From: a virus
IMG/VR virus record: IMGVR_UViG_3300031951_000858
Coordinates: 1-30,064 of that record
Reading direction: 5' to 3' (one strand)
DNA length: 30,064 nt
Below, in pieces: positions 14,182-22,600 of this stretch. Made by a program: the position numbers and the translations under genes. Every line of letters starts with the position of its first letter. Position 1 is the stretch's first letter. The notes under the pieces were generated by a model, which saw only the letters and a program-made list of their open reading frames with translations, ran no database searches and was not told the origin of the DNA.

Positions 14182-14747
14182 AAATCGCTAGGCTTTAGAA
14201 AAACAACGTCTAAATCAGTTGTTGAAGGATTGTCAAAATCTTTTTCTGAATCAAAGTTAATATCGATTGTGCCTTTATCTGTGCCAAGAATGCCCCGTTC
14301 AACCTCGTTTTTAATATCGAAGTAAATCTTCTTGGGCATCTCTCTTTTGCCGGAAAGAGCTGCCATTATTAATTCCTGTTCCTCAGCATAGTCGTGCACA
14401 TCTAGCCACTTGGTTAATTCGTCTTTTGTAACAGCGTATTGAGTAAATCGCTTAGTTCCGCCATCTTTGTCGTGGTGGCCTCTCCATTTTTTATCCTTTG
14501 GCTCATCCATAAAAACGAATCGCATATCTGTTTCAGCACCTGGAGAAGCAGGAGCAGCATTTGGGTCTGGGGGTAATTCGCCGGTTGGCGCAGCGCCAAG
14601 GTCAGGAGCGGGTGACGCAGTGGGGGCAGGAGGTGGAGGCGGCGGAGCGGCCGCTGGCGCATCAGCTGCATCCGGCGTATCGCCCTCTGCTTCTCGTATC
14701 AATTGTAAGCGTCGCTTAAACTCCTTAAATTCTAAAATTTTGACCAT
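14178..14747 (-). CDS. Protein with Pro/Ala-rich linker and late promoter, unknown function
   Basis: The 189-residue protein has three parts. The basic, amphipathic N-terminus (residues 1-21, ILEFKEFKRRLQLIREAE) resembles prohead-targeting leaders, with possible L/I-x-E processing at IRE (17-19). Residues about 22-73 are a Pro/Ala-rich disordered linker including a run of prolines; its DNA is markedly G+C-richer than the surroundings. The C-terminal domain (about 75-189, from MRFVFMDEPKDKKW) is compact, with alternating strands and helices and an acidic end. No family is recognised. It is the first gene after the NrdA terminator, preceded 23 nt upstream by a late promoter element, and translationally coupled to the HExxH protein. 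This suggests a virion or morphogenesis role, which is an inference. Confidence 0.75.
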   Translation of the reverse strand: MVKILEFKEFKRRLQLIREAEGDTPDAADAPAAAPPPPPPAPTASPAPDLGAAPTGELPPDPNAAPASPGAETDMRFVFMDEPKDKKWRGHHDKDGGTKRFTQYAVTKDELTKWLDVHDYAEEQELIMAALSGKREMPKKIYFDIKNEVERGILGTDKGTIDINFDSEKDFDNPSTTDLDVVFLKPSDL

Positions 14748-14770
14748 TTGGTTAATCGTTTTTTGCAGTT

Positions 14771-14780
14771 ATTATTTATT
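14771..14780 (-). promoter_or_regulatory. Late promoter of the Pro/Ala-rich and HExxH gene pair
   Basis: On the minus strand AATAAATAAT ends 23 nt before the start codon at 14747, the same spacing as at the sheath gene. It directly abuts the T-run of the NrdA terminator, so an early unit ends exactly where a late unit begins. Confidence 0.65.
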
Positions 14781-14804
14781 AAAAAAGGGGAGTAAAAACT
14801 CCCC
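14781..14804 (-). terminator. Rho-independent terminator after nrdA
   Basis: On the minus strand a GGGGAGT/ACTCCCC stem (14798-14804 with 14787-14793) has a 4-nt loop and is followed by six T. It lies 27 nt after the nrdA stop. Confidence 0.9.
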
Positions 14805-14830
14805 AAGACAAAAATGCTAAAAATAGCAAG

Positions 14831-17236
14831 TTAAGAACTACATGCAACACAATTCTCCGGATCATCTAGTGAGCAGGCGAGTTCTTCCATTGGTGTTTGA
14901 GTATTGACTGAAACATTTTTGGCTGAACTAAGATCAAGCCCAAGAGTGGCGATTGCAGACGACGCTGCCTCCGTGCGCAGATAATACATACCTGTTTTTA
15001 GGCCGCTTCTCCAAGCGTGAAAATGTGCAGAAGTTAATTTTGCGGTATTTACATCGCGGATGAAAATATTTAGAGATTGAGACTGGCAAATAAATTTTCC
15101 ACGATCTGCTGCCATATCAATTAAATCCCGCTGCTTAATTTCCCAAACGGTTCGATAAATCGATCTGATTTCGGCTGGAATTTCTTGGATGTTTTGAATT
15201 GAGCCTTTTTCTGAAATTATTCGGTTTCTCATAGAGTCTGACCATAGACCGAGTTCAACTAGATCATTCACTAAGTGCTTGTTAACTATTACAAATTCTC
15301 CTGCTAAAGTTCGGCGAGTTCCAATGTTTGAGGTAAATGGCTCAAATGCTTCGTTATTTCCCATTATTTGAGCAGTTGACGCGGTCGGCATTGGTGCAAG
15401 CAAAAGAGAATTTCTTGCGCCAAACCGTAAAAGTCGCTGCCGTAAACCTACCCAATCCCAGCGACCAGACAAAGCAGACTCTTCAATTCCCCAAAGATTA
15501 AATTGAAATTTACCTTCGCTTAATGGGGATCCTTTAAATGACGAGTAAGCGCCTTCCTTTTCGGCTAGATCAACTGAGGCATTCATTGAGGCAAAATAAA
15601 TTGTCTCAAAGATATCCGAGTTTAAGCTCTTTGCGTCCTGGCTTGCAAAATCCATCCCCATTATCGCAAATGTGTCAGCTAGGCCCTGTATGCCAATGCC
15701 AATTGGTCTGTGCTTTAGATTAGAATTTCGCGTCTCAGCGGTTGGATAAAAATTAACATCAATTACTTTATTTAGGTTAAGGGTTGTTTGATATGCGACG
15801 TCATAGAGAGCTCGCAGATCGTAATTACATGCCGGCTTACGTAGTTTACCTGAGCGCTTTCCGATTTCAATAAATTGGTTTACTGGGATTGATGCAAGAT
15901 TGCATACAGCTTGCTCTTCACTCGAAGTGTATTCTATGATCTCCGTACAAAGGTTTGATGACTTAATTGTCCCAAGGTTTTGCTGGTTTGACTTTGAATT
16001 GGCTGCATCTTTAAATAGTATATAGGGCGTGCCTGTTTCAATTTGCGCCTCTAGTATTTTTTGCCAAAGAACCCTTGCCTTCATCGTCTTACGGCCCTTT
16101 CCCTCAGCTTCAAGACGAGTGTAGTTGTTCTCAAATTCATTTCCGTGCATTTCCCAAAGTTCGCAATCTATTTCGGCTGGACAAAATAGAGTCCAGTCCT
16201 CGTCAGCATCAACCCGCTTCATAAATAGATCAGGCGTCCATAATGCCAAAAAGAGGTCTCTTGCACGGCGTTCCTCTTTGCCGTGGTTTTTTCTTAATTC
16301 AAGAAAATCGTCAATGTCAGCATGCCAGGGCTCAAGGTAAACAGCAAAAGACCCCTTTCTTTTTCCACCGCCTTGATCAACGTATCTAGCAGTTTCATTA
16401 AAGACCTTAAGCATCGGAACAATTCCATTAGAAGTTCCATTCGTGCCCCTAATATATGAGCCAGTTGCCCGAATATTTGAAATAGACAAGCCGATTCCTC
16501 CAGCGTTTTGCGAAATTGCTGCAACATCGGACAAAGTCTTGTAAATGCCTGAGATTGAATCTTCCTGCATCGTTAGTAGGAAGCAAGATGATAGCTGAGG
16601 TCTTTTGGTTCCAGCATTAAAAAGAGTTGGAGTTGCATGCGTCATTTTATGAGTTGATAATAGATCGTATGTTTTTAATACATTATCCATATCAGTGCCC
16701 CATATTCCAACTGCTACTCTCATATAGAGATGCTGTGGAGTTTCGGCCGGCATACCATTCATCTTAAGTAGATAGCTTCGCTCTAACGTTTTAAAGCCAA
16801 AGTAATCAAAGTTAAGATCTCGATCGTGAATGATAGATTCGTTTAGAATGTCAGAGTTTTGTTTAACGACAGCGTAGGTTTCGTCTGAGATGAGGCCAGC
16901 GTTCTTGCCCGTTTTAGGGTCAATATAATTGTAAAGCTGTTCGATCGTTTCACTAAAAGACTTATTTGTTGTCTTATGCAGTCGGGTAATCGCTAGCCGA
17001 GCAGCTAAGATTGAATAGTCTGGGTGAACGTATGCTAAAGAAGCAGCTGTTTCGGCTGCAAGATTATCAAGCTGTTCAGTGCTAATGCCGTCATAGATGC
17101 CTGAAACGACCTTTGTTGCTACTTCAAGCGCATCAACGTAATCAGTATCTAGGCCGTAGGTTTGCTTTTTAACCCGATTTGTGATTTTGTCTAAACGAAG
17201 TGTCTCTGAGTGACCGTCGCGTTTTATTACTTTCAT
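14831..17236 (-). CDS. nrdA: Ribonucleoside-diphosphate reductase large subunit, class Ia
   Basis: It reduces ribonucleoside diphosphates to deoxy forms, supplying dNTPs for phage replication. The 801 residues start with an ATP-cone domain (MKVIKRDGHSETLRLDKI through about 90), the site of overall allosteric control. Catalytic residues are present: redox pair Cys218 (SSCFLL) and Cys445 (AVCNLAS), thiyl-radical Cys430 with Asn428 and Glu432 in NLCTE, and the radical-transfer tyrosines Tyr751/Tyr752 (GMYYLRTEA). The PTASTAQIMGNNEAFEPF signature is at 617-634. The C-terminus ends in CVACSS, the Cys796/Cys799 pair that is re-reduced by thioredoxin or glutaredoxin. The numbering is nearly that of eukaryotic R1. 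It lies 20 nt after nrdB and is followed by a terminator. Confidence 0.97.
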   Translation of the reverse strand: MKVIKRDGHSETLRLDKITNRVKKQTYGLDTDYVDALEVATKVVSGIYDGISTEQLDNLAAETAASLAYVHPDYSILAARLAITRLHKTTNKSFSETIEQLYNYIDPKTGKNAGLISDETYAVVKQNSDILNESIIHDRDLNFDYFGFKTLERSYLLKMNGMPAETPQHLYMRVAVGIWGTDMDNVLKTYDLLSTHKMTHATPTLFNAGTKRPQLSSCFLLTMQEDSISGIYKTLSDVAAISQNAGGIGLSISNIRATGSYIRGTNGTSNGIVPMLKVFNETARYVDQGGGKRKGSFAVYLEPWHADIDDFLELRKNHGKEERRARDLFLALWTPDLFMKRVDADEDWTLFCPAEIDCELWEMHGNEFENNYTRLEAEGKGRKTMKARVLWQKILEAQIETGTPYILFKDAANSKSNQQNLGTIKSSNLCTEIIEYTSSEEQAVCNLASIPVNQFIEIGKRSGKLRKPACNYDLRALYDVAYQTTLNLNKVIDVNFYPTAETRNSNLKHRPIGIGIQGLADTFAIMGMDFASQDAKSLNSDIFETIYFASMNASVDLAEKEGAYSSFKGSPLSEGKFQFNLWGIEESALSGRWDWVGLRQRLLRFGARNSLLLAPMPTASTAQIMGNNEAFEPFTSNIGTRRTLAGEFVIVNKHLVNDLVELGLWSDSMRNRIISEKGSIQNIQEIPAEIRSIYRTVWEIKQRDLIDMAADRGKFICQSQSLNIFIRDVNTAKLTSAHFHAWRSGLKTGMYYLRTEAASSAIATLGLDLSSAKNVSVNTQTPMEELACSLDDPENCVACSS

Positions 17237-17256
17237 GTCCCAATAATTTTTTTAAG

Positions 17257-18216
17257 TTAAAAGTCGGCATCTGTTGCAAAATCGGTATCTCCCGACTTAA
17301 CGCCAGCTTTTTGGTATTCGCCAACCCTTCTTTCAAAGAAGTTGGTTTTACCCGGAAGTGCAATATTCACCATAAAATCAAATGGATTTGGCGAATTAAA
17401 TACCTTGGCGCAACCTAAATCGGCAAGTAGACGATCTGTTACGAATTCAAGGTATTGGGACATAAGATCGGAGTTCATGCCAATCAATCTAACAGGTAGA
17501 GCTTCAAGTATGAACTCTTTTTCGATTTCAAGAGCAGAAAGAAGTATTTCTTTAATTCTATCTGGTGAAACCTTGTTTAGTATATGATTGTTATGTAAAT
17601 GGACGGCAAAGTCAGTATGGGAACCTTCATCTCGCGAAATAAGCTCATTTGAAAAGCTTAGGCCTGGCATTAAACCTCTCTTTTTAAGCCAAAAGATTGA
17701 ACAAAATGAGCCAGAAAAAAATATTCCTTCAACTGCAGCAAAAGCAATAAGTCTCTCCTGAAAGGTTGAATTTTTGATCCACCGTAGAGCCCAATCCGCC
17801 TTTTTTGAAACGGCTGGGATCGTATCGATTGCCCTAAACATTTTCATTTTTTCTTCTGGATCAGTAATGTACGTATCAATTAGCAAAGAATACGTTTCTG
17901 AATGGATATTTTCCATCATGATTTGAAAACCGTAAAAAAACTTTGCTTCTGGGTATTGAACCTCTTTCACAAAATTTTCAGCAAGATTTTCATTAACTAT
18001 TCCATCGGACGCTGCAAAAAACGCTAGGACGTGCTTAATAAAATGTTGTTCGTCAGTGGTTAATTTAGTTCGCCAATCAACCAAATCTGCGGCAAGATCA
18101 ATTTCTTCAGCTGTCCAGAAGCTTGCCTCAGATTTCTTGTAAAAGTCCCATAGATCCGGATGCTGAATTGGAAAGACGACAAATCTATTGGGATTCTCTA
18201 TTAAAATAGGTTCCAT
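17257..18216 (-). CDS. nrdB: Ribonucleoside-diphosphate reductase small subunit, class Ia
   Basis: This subunit holds the diiron centre and tyrosyl radical that start catalysis in NrdA. Its 319 residues carry the full ligand set: Asp40 (EEIDL), Glu102/His105 and radical Tyr109 in ENIHSETY, Glu163 (AVEGIFFSG), and Glu197/His200 in RDEGSH. The C-terminal peptide TDFATDADF is the element that docks on NrdA and resembles the FTLDADF end of eukaryotic R2 more than the E. coli end. The gene precedes nrdA by 20 nt in the same direction, the reverse of the usual nrdA-nrdB order. A 5' AAAAAGAG stretch sits directly before the start but is too close to be a normal Shine-Dalgarno sequence. Confidence 0.97.
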   Translation of the reverse strand: MEPILIENPNRFVVFPIQHPDLWDFYKKSEASFWTAEEIDLAADLVDWRTKLTTDEQHFIKHVLAFFAASDGIVNENLAENFVKEVQYPEAKFFYGFQIMMENIHSETYSLLIDTYITDPEEKMKMFRAIDTIPAVSKKADWALRWIKNSTFQERLIAFAAVEGIFFSGSFCSIFWLKKRGLMPGLSFSNELISRDEGSHTDFAVHLHNNHILNKVSPDRIKEILLSALEIEKEFILEALPVRLIGMNSDLMSQYLEFVTDRLLADLGCAKVFNSPNPFDFMVNIALPGKTNFFERRVGEYQKAGVKSGDTDFATDADF

Positions 18217-18224
18217 TCTCTTTT

Positions 18225-18356
18225 TTAGTAAATTTTAAGTTTGTAAAAAGCAATGCTATGAGTTCTGGATTCCAATCGATCGGCGGTTTGTAAACAATCT
18301 AAAATATAGTTGACCGGGCATCGATAGAAATTAGCTGATTCGGTTGACTCATGCAT
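18225..18356 (-). CDS. Possible 43-codon small gene upstream of nrdB
   Basis: In the 172-nt gap between the S1-like gene and nrdB there is a complete ATG-to-TAA frame of 43 codons, ending 8 nt before nrdB. The product (begins [20 protein letters not shown], ends FYKLKIY) has no recognised motif. An AATAAATAAC element ends only 4 nt before the ATG, too near for an ordinary late promoter with leader, so the frame may be chance or the element may serve nrdB. Weak call. Confidence 0.3.
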   Translation of the reverse strand: MHESTESANFYRCPVNYILDCLQTADRLESRTHSIAFYKLKIY

Positions 18357-18360
18357 CTAA

Positions 18361-18370
18361 GTTATTTATT
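18361..18370 (-). promoter_or_regulatory. Late-type promoter element upstream of nrdB
   Basis: On the minus strand AATAAATAAC is the same decamer as at 6954 and 28202. The nrdB start is about 144 nt downstream, unlike the 19-31 nt seen at the other copies. It may give late expression of nrdB/nrdA or of the small frame at 18225-18356. Confidence 0.4.
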
Positions 18371-18388
18371 AAAAATCAAACTTAGAGA

Positions 18389-19564
18389 TTAAAGAGACAT
18401 GAATTCTAACTTAAGGTTTTTACGAATTACATCAATTTTAGAAATCTTAACTTGACCGCTTGATGGAATTCTAATTTTACCCTTTAGATGGTTAACGTCT
18501 GACCTGAATGTACCTGCATCATCAGGCAATTGAATTACAACATTAAAAGTATCCTTTTCTAAGACAAAATTAAGTAAATGGCCTTCCGCTGTTGATTTAA
18601 GACTCTGCCATGCAATTCGCTCTTGATCTACTTTATCAAGTGTATCGGTTAGGATTATTCGAGTTTCTCCCTTTTTTAAGGAAATATCTTTGATAAAGAA
18701 TTTGATTTGATCCCCTGCCTTTTTGCCCTTGCAGTATTCAGAATAATTTTCAAATTCGGTTTTATGGAGAAGGCCTGTGTAGTAGTTTTGAAATTCTACA
18801 AAAATACCAAAGTCATAAGGGTTATTCGTAAGAACGCCGGTATACTCTTTTCCAAACTCTAATTCATAAACCTTTTGGGGAAGAGTGTGCTTAATATATT
18901 TTTTGTAGGAAACAATATAAAGGTCATTCGCTGAATCGAAATTCTCTATCATAACCGGAATTTCAGCATTTAGGTAATCGTTAAAGTCTCGAATCACATT
19001 CGCTGCTGCATGAGAGCCTGGGAGAAAACATTTAACTGTGCCTTTATAGAGAGCTAAATAACCGCCTTTAACGAGGCTAACGACTTTAACATAGAACCAC
19101 TTATCGGATTTCATAAAGTCATTCAGGTTTTCACGATAAGTTATGGCTGCGCACTTGCGTTCTGATCCATAATAATCTCCATCGTCTGCTTTCGTAATCA
19201 CGACCTTGAATTCCCTAAGATCCTGGTCATGCATTAGTAGTGAAGGCTCCTCTGTGAATTCTCGGAAAGGCACAAAAACGGTTGACTTAGTTGCAACATC
19301 CTCTGTTATGATGACTTTATTCTCAAAGTCAATTGACTTCGCTACTACATTACATAGTTGGCCAGCTGAAAAATCTTTGGAAATATCTAAAAAAGCGCCA
19401 TTGTGACCGGTATACAGATCATATAGCTCTTGTGCATAGGACTCTTTACATAGGACCCTGGTCTTGGTTTGGCTATCATGAGATGCCATTTTGATCCGAG
19501 TATTGTGCTTGGTTGTAGAATCGTATGATTCCCAGTTAAAATTTGGAAGACTTAGAGATTGCAT
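18389..19564 (-). CDS. S1-domain RNA-binding protein (ribosomal protein S1-like)
   Basis: The 391-residue protein contains OB-fold repeats of the S1 type. The clearest is residues 236-308: EFGKEYTGVLTNNPYDFGIF, VEFQNYYTGLLHKTE, GDQIKFFIKDISLKKGETRIIL. A second lies at about 153-225 (WFYVKVVSLVKGGYLALYKG, CFLPGSHAA, the usual S1 pattern of gly-gly strand then FLPGS). A weaker first one spans about 65-105 (AGQLCNVVAKSIDFENKVII). Ribosomal S1 holds mRNA leaders on the 30S subunit, which matters most for genes lacking Shine-Dalgarno sequences, as nearly all genes here do. It could bring host ribosomes to phage mRNA, or act in RNA decay or transcription antitermination. A TATAAT box lies 23 nt before the start. 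Domain assignment is good; role is inferred. Confidence 0.82.
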   Translation of the reverse strand: MQSLSLPNFNWESYDSTTKHNTRIKMASHDSQTKTRVLCKESYAQELYDLYTGHNGAFLDISKDFSAGQLCNVVAKSIDFENKVIITEDVATKSTVFVPFREFTEEPSLLMHDQDLREFKVVITKADDGDYYGSERKCAAITYRENLNDFMKSDKWFYVKVVSLVKGGYLALYKGTVKCFLPGSHAAANVIRDFNDYLNAEIPVMIENFDSANDLYIVSYKKYIKHTLPQKVYELEFGKEYTGVLTNNPYDFGIFVEFQNYYTGLLHKTEFENYSEYCKGKKAGDQIKFFIKDISLKKGETRIILTDTLDKVDQERIAWQSLKSTAEGHLLNFVLEKDTFNVVIQLPDDAGTFRSDVNHLKGKIRIPSSGQVKISKIDVIRKNLKLEFMSL

Positions 19565-19587
19565 TTATTTAATTGTTAAACTAATAA

Positions 19588-19593
19588 ATTATA
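19588..19593 (-). promoter_or_regulatory. Possible -10 box of the S1-like gene
   Basis: TATAAT on the minus strand 23 nt before the start, in the 55-nt gap after the 1607-codon gene. No good -35 element is seen. Confidence 0.3.
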
Positions 19594-19619
19594 CAAACTC
19601 TGCGTAAAAAGGTTTTTGC

Positions 19620-22600
19620 CTATGGCTGTAAAGTATGAGGCGGAATGTGAACTATTGGAAATAGCGGGCTGTATGGCAAAACAGCTGGAGTTTTTGATTG
19701 AAATATTAGCGAGCCGGTCGAATACATTGAACCTCGCCAGCATATTTCATCAAGGAATATTGCAAATAATGGATTTTTATGAGTTAATCTTTCCCAAGGA
19801 GGCAGGTCGTCTTGATTCATGATTGGATGTAAAAGACGCGCAATAAGAGTGGTTTGATATAGTGTTGCTGGTGAGCCGAATGCGCACGCTGCTAAACTAC
19901 CGATCCATGCAACTTCTTTGATAACTGACTCTGTACTAGATAGAATTCGGGTCATTACTTCTTGAACAATCTTCATTGCTTCAAGATTTGGACCTTTAAG
20001 TTTTATGCCAGGTGGAATTAGTGCATCGATTGCCATTAGGATAAGTTTTACAATATTAACGTATGGCAAGCTTGATTCTATTACAGTATAGCTATAGGTA
20101 TTTATGGATAATGATAGTAGTGAAATAATATCTACAATCTTTGCAATTGGATTAATTAGCTTATCAAAAATTGAGTTAATAATACTTCTAATTAATTCGA
20201 CAATATCTGCTCCTGTTAATAGATCGAAGTTGCCGCCTATATCAAGAGCAACAAATGGCATCTTTGGTAAACTGAACCTTTCTCCATCCGGTAATTCGAC
20301 TGTTAAAACAGCAGTTGACGTTGAAGTCGGCTCAACTGTTTCAGTTAATTTAGAACTAAGGTTCGGATCGGTTGGGCTCAAATTATTGACTGTATTGATC
20401 GCTCTATTTAATTCTATTCTTGATTCAAGGCTTAAGGTCGCAGTTATTCCACTATCGCCGCAAGCCGTTTTAAAGACTCGATTAATAACCTTTACTCCCG
20501 GGTCAGAGTTATTCTTGAGATTGGGATTTGTTAAATTAGCAGAGGCTGAGGTAGAATTTTGGTTCGATCCGCCTGGGCCAGGAGATGAGCCGGTTCCTGT
20601 TGAATTTCCCATAGATTCAGCTTCTGCTTTTGCTTCCATTTCTGCAGCAAGAACGGCTGTGCCTGCTTGGTCAAGTAGGTTAAAGGCGCCCTCGACGACT
20701 GCGCCTAATGCCTTTTTAATTAAAGGCTTTAGAATTGGGTCCAATGGTATGACAATTGGAATGGTCGGTAAGTGTAACGGTACTGGTGCTTTAGGCAGAG
20801 AAATGATACTTAAGATTGGTATAATTAGCGCAAGAATCATAACTTGCAAGCTTGCTGGATTAGGGAGAGTAACCTTAGGTATTGAATTTATTAGATTTTC
20901 TAGCATGGCACCGATTTGTGAAATATCGATAACGTTGCCCTTTAGGTTCATAGTTTTTATGATAGAATTGGGAGTTAAGGCATCAATTAAAGACTCCATT
21001 AAGGCAGTTACAAGCGTAAACGCCAGCTGAACCGGGAGTGGCACTGTTGATAATACGTTTGCAGCCTTCACTTCGCAGCACTTTTTCCCAAAATCAAATA
21101 TGTTAAGACTAATCGGTGTAGCAAGAGCGGCAGCTGTTAACGATATTGCTTTTACTAACTTATCCTGCATTGCTCGTTCAGCCTCAGCTATTTGTTGAGC
21201 CTGCTCTTTGGTTTTAGCAGCAGAGGTATTCGGCTTTATCGGGTCTCCTTTAAGATATCCAGTCGTTTGTTTGGAAAATTTCTTTAAGGCGGACTTAAAT
21301 TCGTTAAAGTCAGCTGGATTCTTTAAATCAAACTTCTTTTTACTCGATAGGCCCTTTGTGCTTATTTTAGAAATTACTCTCTTTAATTGTGTTTTAAGAT
21401 CCACAGCGGACCCGTCAACCTTAAAATCGCCAGTCGCGGCAAGCTCTAAAATGTCGAAAAGAGCAGGTATTGCAACAGGCAGCTCTGGGTTGAACTTAGT
21501 TGGATCCTTTGGATATTTTATCGTGCCGAGCTTTATATTATCAAGATGAGTATTCATCACCTTAACTGTTGCGCTAATCTTATCTTGAACATTCGAGAGT
21601 TTTATATTTCTGGCCTGTTGGCGCTTAAGTCGGCGCTCTGATAAATTTTTCTCAGTAAAAGCTTTTGCCTCTTCAGATTCTCTCTTTTTTTCAAGTTGTT
21701 GTTTTAAAGTTTGAATTGGTGCAATCTGCATATTGCCTAATTTATCAAGCTGGCGATTTATTGTTACCTTAAATCGATCCATTTGCCGGCTAAAATCCTT
21801 TGACGGTGGAGCGCTTGCAATATTAAGCATTGTCTCAGCTTCGCTTGGCATATCCTTAAGCAGCTGACTAAGTTTAATATTGACAGGAAGTTTTTCGCCT
21901 GCAAGATTAGTAATATACGGTTTGCCTGATGCAACCATTGCGGCTAGCGAAGCGAGTCTTTTGGCTTTGGCAGTTAGGGCATTGACAGCAATTGGTGCGG
22001 TCAATGCACCTTTGATTGGTTGACCTTTATATGGATTGCCCGGCGTAAGACCTAATGGATTTGCGGAGTTTGCTGAATTATCTTGAACAAATCCAAACTT
22101 TATGTTAGAAGGCGGAGCGTATAGGATAGGCAAATTCGTAGCCAAAGCAAGGTACTTATTGCCATCAACTGCAAAAAAGAAAAGAAATATTGACGGTAAT
22201 GGTATACCTATCGGTGCAATCGGCATTGTCAAAAAACAAACAAGCGTACCCAATGGTGTAGGTAAAACAAAAAGGCTTCTCCATCTAGGCGGAATAGGTA
22301 ATAGGACCATTCCGAACGGTATCGGCAGAATACAATTTATTGGCCAATATCGAAATCCTAAATTCGTTGGAGGAGGTCCGGATATATCAGGAAACGGCAA
22401 TAAGCAAACCTTATTTAAGGCTTTTGCAAATTCTTTCCAATAACACTGAGAAGTCAAATCCGGCAAAGATGCGTCTGTGCCGGATAGGGTTCTAAAGTAT
22501 AGTGGGTCCTTGCCTTTTTTTGCAGCAGTCTTTTGGGCACATGATTCCTGGCCAGCGGTCACGTTTGCTTCTTCTTGATCATCGTCAGTCGAATTAGCAT

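Noticed and set aside
20104-21030. A 308-codon open frame on the plus strand
   Set aside because: It lies opposite the 1607-codon gene and its translation is the low-complexity mirror of that gene; similar shorter frames at 21208 and 22102 are the same effect.
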